Positions 58,056 through 64,000 of a stretch of DNA of 64,000 nucleotides are shown piece after piece (position 1 is the stretch's first letter; the number at the start of each line of letters is the position of its first letter). The position numbers and the translations under genes were made by a program. This DNA is from Escallonia rubra. Lineage: Eukaryota; Streptophyta; Magnoliopsida; Escalloniales; Escalloniaceae. The notes beneath the pieces are model-generated. The model saw only the letters and a program-made list of their open reading frames with translations. It had not been told where the DNA came from and searched no databases. The stretch spans positions 1-64,000 of the forward strand of contig JAVXUO010002656.1 in NCBI GenBank assembly GCA_033065855.1. Reading direction: 5' to 3'.

Positions 58056-60923
58056 ATGGATTTCAACCCCGGACCTCATGATACATCAATCCTTTACGAT
58101 GACGATGACCACATCGCGAGGCACGTATTTGACGGTGTAGATAGAGGTGTTTTGGAAACAATTCAAAGCACAAGTCACCTCGAAGAATGGGTACTAAACG
58201 AGGAACAAATACAAATATTACACCGTCAAAATTTATCTATGTTCACCGATCTTCATCATTGGTCTCGGCACGACGATTGCCTTATATCCGCTCTAGTTGA
58301 ACGATGGAGGAGCGAGACGAACTCATTTCAGTTTCATTTTGGTGAAATGGCTATTACATTAGAGAACGTCGGATTTATACTTGGACTCTCATGTCATGGC
58401 AGACCCATTACTTTGAGCAAAACGGCTGCATCCATAGCGAAGATGGCTACGCCGTATTTTCCGAGAATTCCGAGGGAAGCTCTTACAACAAACGACATCA
58501 AACTTAAATAGCTAAGAGAGCAGTATGGCGTGCTACCGGATGAATACACAATTCACAATTTGGTGACGTATACAAAGGTATTCTTTATGTATATTATTGG
58601 AGCTATATTACTTCCGACGCATTCGAAAAACACGGTGCATCCGAAGTATATAATGTTCTTGGAGGAACTTGAGGAGGTATACTCGTATTCGTGGGGTTCA
58701 GCTGTCCTTGCGCACCCATATGGAGCACTGCACAAAGCTACGAGAAAGGCTGCCAAGTCTAGTGTCGCCTGCTTAACTTTATTACAGGTTTGAGCATTTA
58801 TATTCTTGGTTGACGTGTCAATATATTCGTGATTAATTACTAATTCCATATAATGTTTGCATTCACAGGTTTGGTCTTACGAGAGGTTACCCACGGGTCG
58901 TCCACAGCCGCGGGATGATTCCGATGAGACGTGGCCTAGGGTGTGGGCCTGGGGGCCTACGACCAACCGGAGGAGACGGGTAGACCCTCACCACCATCTA
59001 AAGTTCTATCTGGGGAACTAGAGATACTGGATGCATCCCAGGTGACGTGGCAGCCATATGGCAAAGTGATGCATCGGTTGCATGAGTGGTGTTGGCAACT
59101 TCCAGTGTCGTACGTGCTGGCAGGTTTGGTTCGGGTGCCGCTTATTCACTTCAAAGTATGTGAGTTTCAAATGCCCGATCGAGCTATGAGGCAAGCTGGC
59201 TGTCTACAAGGGATACCAAAACCCGTTGTAGACATGCAGCCATACAGGAGTGGTCGAGGGCCAAACTTCAAGGTGCCTGATGCCTTGAATTTGTTGAGCG
59301 ACAAGGTGCAATAGTGGAATACTTGGTAGGAAACGTATGATAGCCTTGTATCACTGAAGGACGACGGCATCAGTATTGAGGAATACCTATAATGGTTTCT
59401 CAAGGTGACGCGCACGAGGGTGAATCGTCGTTCCCTGGTGAGGAAGACATCGTATGTGCCACGTGAGATCTATGACCAGTTCTGGGCATTGAACATTGTA
59501 AGTCATGCTAGTGTTGTTTCAATTTTTATTTGCGCACCTTATCGACCATACCTGAAATGATTAGCCATATTTTCTATGCATGTTTTTTAGGTTGTAGGGC
59601 ACTGAGGTGTTCAAGCAGCTGAAAGGGTTTGAGTGGTTTGTCGTGCAGGCTCCCGACAATCTCAAGAGGTACAAGACTGAAGTTCACAACTTTAGTCTTG
59701 CGTACCGGGGTTACCAAGGGGAGCCGTCTAGTCTCTTGCCTCCTGACGCGTACGACTCTCAGCCCTAGAGTCAGGTGTGGGAGCCATTTAGTCACTTGCC
59801 TCCTGATGTGTATGACGCTCAGCCCTAGAGTCAGGTGTGGGAGCCGTCTAGTCGCTTGCCTCCTGACGCGTACGACTCTCAGCCCCAGAGTCAGGTGTGG
59901 GAGCCGTCTAGTCGCTTGCCTCCTGACGCGTACGACTCTCAGCCCCAGAGTCAGGTGTGGGAGCCGTCTAGTCGCTTGCCTCCTGACGCGTACGACTCTC
60001 AGCGCCAGAGTCAGGTGAACCAAGTAGGAATCCAGGCGTCGCGCCCAAGCATCCGGTCAGTTAAAGGACAAGTGACGAAGCCATTGAGGCCGGACAAGCG
60101 GGATTGGATCGATCGACACTACTTCGGGCATGAGCCCGTCGATTCAACAGACTTTCCTTTTGCGACATTCCTAGGTCATGAGGATATGAGAACGTTGACG
60201 CCGGAGACAGATATTTCAAATTTTGTCATAAACACTTATATAGATCTGCTCCGGATTAGAGAGCTACGTTATAACCACTGCCTAGATTTGAAGCTTAACA
60301 TGTATCCCACTTATTTTGTGGGATTAATGGTGACCAGCATGAGGGATTTCATAGAATGGAGGAGGCGAGGGACAGGCAGGGGTAAGTGGAAACCATCTGA
60401 AAACGTGTTAGGCATGTTGAACTCCAACTATCAATGCCACGCTGCTAAGGCGAACCTTATCATGATACCTTGTCATCATGCAAACCACTTCTTCCTATTA
60501 GTTCTCCATCCAGCGAACAAAATGGTCCACATATACAATAGCCTAAGGGAGGACGGACTTGGGCAGCTGCTAGCACAGATGTACAGCGAGTACATCACTG
60601 CAGTGGTTAGTTTTTATTTGTTGACCTTGGCTCATAGTATATTCTTCTTGTTACATAGGCTTGATGACCTTTTTTATTGTTGGATGCAGACTACTATCCT
60701 CTCGCTAGCGTGCCAAGATTATTCGGGGGAGACCATCACCAGGAATTCGACGGTAGAGCCTTGGACGGTCGTGATGATACAGGACCGACCAAAGCAATAT
60801 AACAGTCACGATTGCGGGATTTACGTCTTCAAGTACATGGACTACATTGCTCGCTCGGAGGTGCTCGAATATATGTCGTGGACTCGAAGGGATGCCTTGA
60901 CGTTTAGGTATAGGATAGCCTGA
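58056..60923 (+). pseudogene. PMD-Ulp1 gene of MULE B, decayed
   Basis: Homologous to the MULE A gene along its length. It starts MDFNPGPHDTSILYDD; the mobile domain follows (ERWRSETNSFQFHFGEMAIT), then a linker of tandem 20-residue units, then Ulp1 (HHANHFFLLVLHP, VHIYNSL, RPKQYNSHDCGIYVF). Exon borders: 58056-58787, 58869-59497, 59591-60605 and 60690-60923. The first MULE A intron is absent here. Breaks include TAG at about 58509 where A has Trp, a 1-base shift near 59020 (YLGN/YLGEL), three stops in 59310-59395, a shift near 59595 and two TAG codons within the repeats. The catalytic Asp position is Asn (YNSL), which clan CE enzymes may tolerate. Non-functional as read. Confidence 0.88.
59720..60019 (+). 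repeat. five 60-bp (20-codon) tandem repeats in the PMD-Ulp1 linker
   Basis: Units encode EPSSRLPPDAYDSQPQSQVW; the last three are nearly identical, the first two each carry a TAG. Low divergence shows recent expansion. MULE A's linker has different repeats (GDYQPAG). Confidence 0.93.
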
Positions 60924-60966
60924 GAGCTGAAAAAGAATGAAGCTAGACGCCTTCATTATCATTATC

Positions 60967-62045
60967 CTAAGTAACGTGCCTAAGGTGCAATGAGCAAAAA
61001 AAAGTGACAAAAAAATTATAACATTCTTTGCAAGCTATGAATTTGGCGCTAAAGTGTGTGCAAATAGGCCCTTCATAGGAAAATCAAAAAAATAATTTGC
61101 CTCGTTTTTCGCTGAAATTCATAGAAATGAGCTAACTAGTGTGCATAAGGTGCAATGAGCAAAACAAAAGTGACAAACAAAATTACAACATTTTTCGCAA
61201 GCTAAGAATTGGGCGCTAAAGTGTGCGCGAATAGGCCCGTCGTAGGAAAACCCAAAAAACAATTTCGCCAAAATTCTTAGAAATGGGCTAACTAGCGTGC
61301 CTAAGGTGCAATGAGCGAAAAAAAATTACAACATTCTTTGCAAGCGATGAATTTGGCGCTAAAGTGTGCGCGAATAGGCCCTTTTATAGGAAAACCCAAA
61401 AAAATAATGTGTCTCATTTTTCGTCGAAATTCATAGAAATGGGCTAACTAGCATGCCTAAGGTGCAATGAGCAAAAAAAAGTGACAAAAAAATTACAACA
61501 TTCTTCGCAAGCTATGAATTTGGCGCTAAAATGTGCGCGAATAGACCCTTCATAGGAAAACCCAAAAAATAATTTTGCCAAAATTCTTAGAAATGGGCTA
61601 ACTAGCGTGCCTAAGGTGCAATGAGCAAAAAAAAGTGACAAAAAACATTACAAAACTCTTCGCGAGCTATGAATTTTTGCGTTAAAGTGTGCGCGAATAG
61701 GCCTTTCATAGGAAAACCTAAAAAAATAATGTCTCATTTTTCGCCGAAATTCATAGAAATGGGCTAACTAGCGTGCCTAAGGTGCATTGAGGGAAAAAAA
61801 AGTGACAAAAAAATTACAACATTTTTCGCAAGCTATGATATGAATTTGGCGCTAAAGTGTGCGCGAATAGACCCTTCATAGGAAAACCCAAAAAAAAAAA
61901 ATTCTCATTTTTCGCCGAAATTCATAGAAATTGGCTAACTAGCATGCCTAAGGTTGAATGAGCAAAAAAAAAGTGACAAACAAAATTACAACATTTTTCG
62001 CAAGTTATGAATTTGGCGCTAAAGTGTGCGAATAGGCCCTTCCAA
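60967..62045 (+). repeat. seven-unit ~160-bp tandem array
   Basis: GTGCCTAAGGTGCAATGAGC recurs near 60977, 61141, 61297, 61454, 61609, 61772 and 61943 (spacing 155-171 bp). Each unit contains AGCTATGAATTTGGCGCTAA and GCGCGAATAGGCCC blocks. About 1.5 inverted units occur in MULE A at 6866-7110. It lies between the convergent PMD-Ulp1 and transposase genes. Confidence 0.93.
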
Positions 62046-62150
62046 AAATATCAAGATTCCACAAACCTAATCAGAAATTAAAGATTCCATAAACCTAATC
62101 ACAAATGTAAACATTATAAAAGTTCAATTTAAACTACTGAAACATTAACC

Positions 62151-63856
62151 CTAACACTCTTCCTCAGCATCATCCTCCTCGACGATACTGCCAGGTTCGA
62201 TACCTAGAACTTTATAATGATTTCTCTTGTCATGATCAGTCATTTTATTACATAACGCACACTTTCGCAATTTTTTTTGAGCCGTTGATTATTCAATCGG
62301 ACTCTTCATATGTATTGCTCGTTTTCGCCCTTTCGTTTGAGACATAATTGGATCAAAAATAACGTCCTCCTGACCTTTAGGCTAGTGCTGTCAATGATTG
62401 TCTGTGAAGCTTGATTGAATCTACTGGCTGGAGTATCGACTGGAGTCGCCCTAGTAGTCGGAGTGTCCCGTCTTTCTGGTAATGCCATCCTAAACTGTGC
62501 AAGGTTAGCCTTATCCCGTGCGGCTGCTTCAACTTGATATGTGTACCCATCAAATGTTGACACTGCATCCAATGATAAACCGTGCATGATGTTACAAAGG
62601 TGATTATATCGCAGCGTCTCAGATTGCTCGAAATCAACTGAAACATTGGGCACGTAAGGAATGTGACCGTGTACTCTATTGGCTTCCTTCGTCCACCGAT
62701 CCAAGATATACTCTGGAGGGATTTCACGAGCATTCTTGGCGCTAAAAAACCTCAAAGCGTGTCTACAGAGTATACCTTTATGCTCAAACAGTTGACAGTT
62801 GCAATTAACAAACCCGGTCTCCATACAAACTGCTACGGTAAAATGTCTTCTGTTCTTCGGAGCCGACGAAGAGCACAGATTGGCGAAATTCGTCACATTT
62901 GTCAAAGCATAAACCTTGAGATCTCTGGTGCATAGCTCGTGCAACTTTGTCATGTATATTGATTCGACTTTAGTAGTTCCTCTCGAAACTGTTTAAACAT
63001 TTTCTTGGTATAGACTTGAGCCGCATGAGCCTCCAAAGTGTAAAAAAATACTCTGGCTCTTTCTATGTAAACTGTAGCCGCGTCAGTTTCTTTCTCAAGG
63101 AAAAATTGCTTGTCAAGGGCTTTCTGCATCTCTAGTACGAACTCTTTTATAGTCGAAGAATGGCCTAGTACCAATCAAAGAATGCATTCATACCTTCGCT
63201 TCTCGAGGTCGTAATCATTCCGGCTGCAAAAAAATTTTTGGTGTAGGCACCGGCCCATTGTGTCTTGATCTCATACAACGCTTGCAACCATTCATGACTG
63301 TACAAATAGTAGTCATCCATATAACTTGGCCCACCTCTCCTCGAACACGTCTACCGTCAACGATTTCTTCACACATGTATTAAAGTCACTCTTGAATGTC
63401 GGATGGTTTGCATATACATTGTGAAGCCGTTCGGGATATTTGTTGCTTATGTGGCATGTGCACAGGCCATGGTGAGTATCTGGAAGGACCTTAGCGATTG
63501 CATTTTTCATTGCCAGATCTTGGTCGGTGATGATGGTCTTTGGAGGAATATGATACATTGCTTCAAGCCATGTTTCAAATAACCACGTAAATGACTCCTC
63601 CGTCTCATCCCTAAGCAGGGCAAAGCTAAACAAGATTGACTAATAGTGGTGGTTCACCCCGGTGAACGGAGCAAAAGGCATAGAGTACTTATTTGTGCGG
63701 TATATGGTGTCAAACGTCACAACATCGCCAAAATTTTGGTAAACAGCTCTAGAACGGGCATTCGCCCAAAACATAGTACTAATGCGGTTCTCGTCATCCA
63801 GTTGGAGACTATAGAAAAAGCTAGAATTCTCACTCTGAAAGCGCTTGAAGATATCA
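62151..63856 (-). pseudogene. FAR1-type MULE transposase of MULE B, decayed and interrupted
   Basis: The C-terminal two thirds of a protein like that of MULE A. It has the MULE core (VVTFDTIYRTNKYSMPFAPF, TIITDQDLAMKNAI), the SWIM finger (CNCQLFEHKGILCRHAL) and the CALCNKMTDHDKRNH zinc motif with acidic tail (stop at 62151). At 63856 the frame is cut by the LTR that runs off the window, so the FAR1 DNA-binding part must lie beyond it. At least five breaks: a stop after FTGVNHHY near 63637, frame losses near 63310, 63175 and 62950, and a shift before the C-terminal zinc motif near 62345. Conservation of active-site and zinc residues shows that decay came after a functional period. Confidence 0.88.
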
Positions 63857-64000
63857 TGTAACGCCCCGAAACCCGGGGGTCCGAACACGTTCTTAAACCA
63901 AAATCTACACATCAATGACATAACTATTATAAAGGCAGCGCAGAGCATCTAGGATACCACAAACACAATTATCTAAATCTCAAATATTTAACTCCAAAAA
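63857..64000 (-). mobile_element. LTR inserted into the MULE B transposase, continues past the window
   Basis: Begins TGTAACGCCCCGAAACCC and continues colinear with the reverse complement of about 39190-39309 (ATGACATAACTATTATAAAGG, GATACCACAAAC). This is the fourth piece of this LTR family here. Whether an internal region follows cannot be seen. Confidence 0.75.

Larger units (their letters stand above)
52156..64000. mobile_element. MULE B: older relative of MULE A, runs off the window
   Basis: The left end GGGAGCCGATCC at 52156 follows (TA)n and leads to a hairpin (about 52195-52215) ending in GGCCCAGATC, as in MULE A. A dyad-rich terminal region follows (52269-52820), then a PMD-Ulp1 gene (+), a tandem array and a FAR1-type transposase (-), in MULE A order. 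It has been invaded by CACTA C, one LTR fragment, and another LTR at the window edge. The right TIR lies beyond 64000. Both genes are decayed, so the element is not autonomous. Confidence 0.72.

Overview
This is a transposon-dense stretch of a flowering-plant nuclear genome, most likely a eudicot. The evidence is GT-AG introns, MULE, CACTA, hAT and Stowaway DNA transposons, a Ty1/copia element primed by a plant-type initiator-Met site, an RNase H-bearing plant LINE, and B3, FAR1, plant-mobile-domain and CLASSY gene families. I see no ordinary single-copy host gene; every convincing coding region lies inside, or was captured by, a mobile element. The species cannot be told from this sequence.

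Layout. 1-1.5 kb: AT-rich spacer and a probable SINE. 1.6-13.7 kb: MULE A, a giant Mutator-like element with 177-bp near-identical inverted repeats. It carries a plant mobile domain-Ulp1 protease gene, a divergent pair of homologous unknown small genes, a minimal B3 gene, and an open FAR1/MULE transposase with SWIM finger. About 30 copies of one dyad motif are scattered through it. 13.7-16.9 kb: CACTA E, left end lost, holding an ~800-bp-armed inverted repeat built on a fragment of a CLASSY-type (RNA-directed DNA methylation) SNF2 gene. 18.1-19.9 kb: solo LTR. 20-23.2 kb: GC-rich minisatellites. 23.2-27.6 kb: hAT element with clean TSD but a decayed transposase. 27.6-31.9 kb: low-information DNA. 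31.9-33.7 kb: non-autonomous CACTA D. 34.7-39.3 kb: LTR interrupted by a 5'-truncated LINE. 40.8-48.1 kb: broken Ty1/copia element with both LTRs. 48.1-52.1 kb: putative non-autonomous retroelements and a Stowaway MITE. 52.2-64 kb (runs off the window): MULE B, an older relative of MULE A. It is invaded by CACTA C (which carries its own B3 gene) and by LTRs, and has a decayed mobile domain-Ulp1 gene, a 7-unit tandem array and a decayed transposase.

How the parts fit. MULE A and B share gene order: terminal repeat, mobile domain-Ulp1 gene reading inward, a repeat array, then a transposase reading back toward it. They also share the dyad core CCGCTA-N7-TAGCGG despite different flanks, and (TA)n next to a GGGAGCYGATCC end motif. 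A looks young and possibly autonomous; B is a fossil of the same design. The most interesting points are the dyad system, the small-gene pair with its shared promoter, the B3 cassette present in two transposon superfamilies, and the CLASSY inverted repeat, which could give hairpin RNA against the host's own silencing machinery. All functional statements are inference from sequence.
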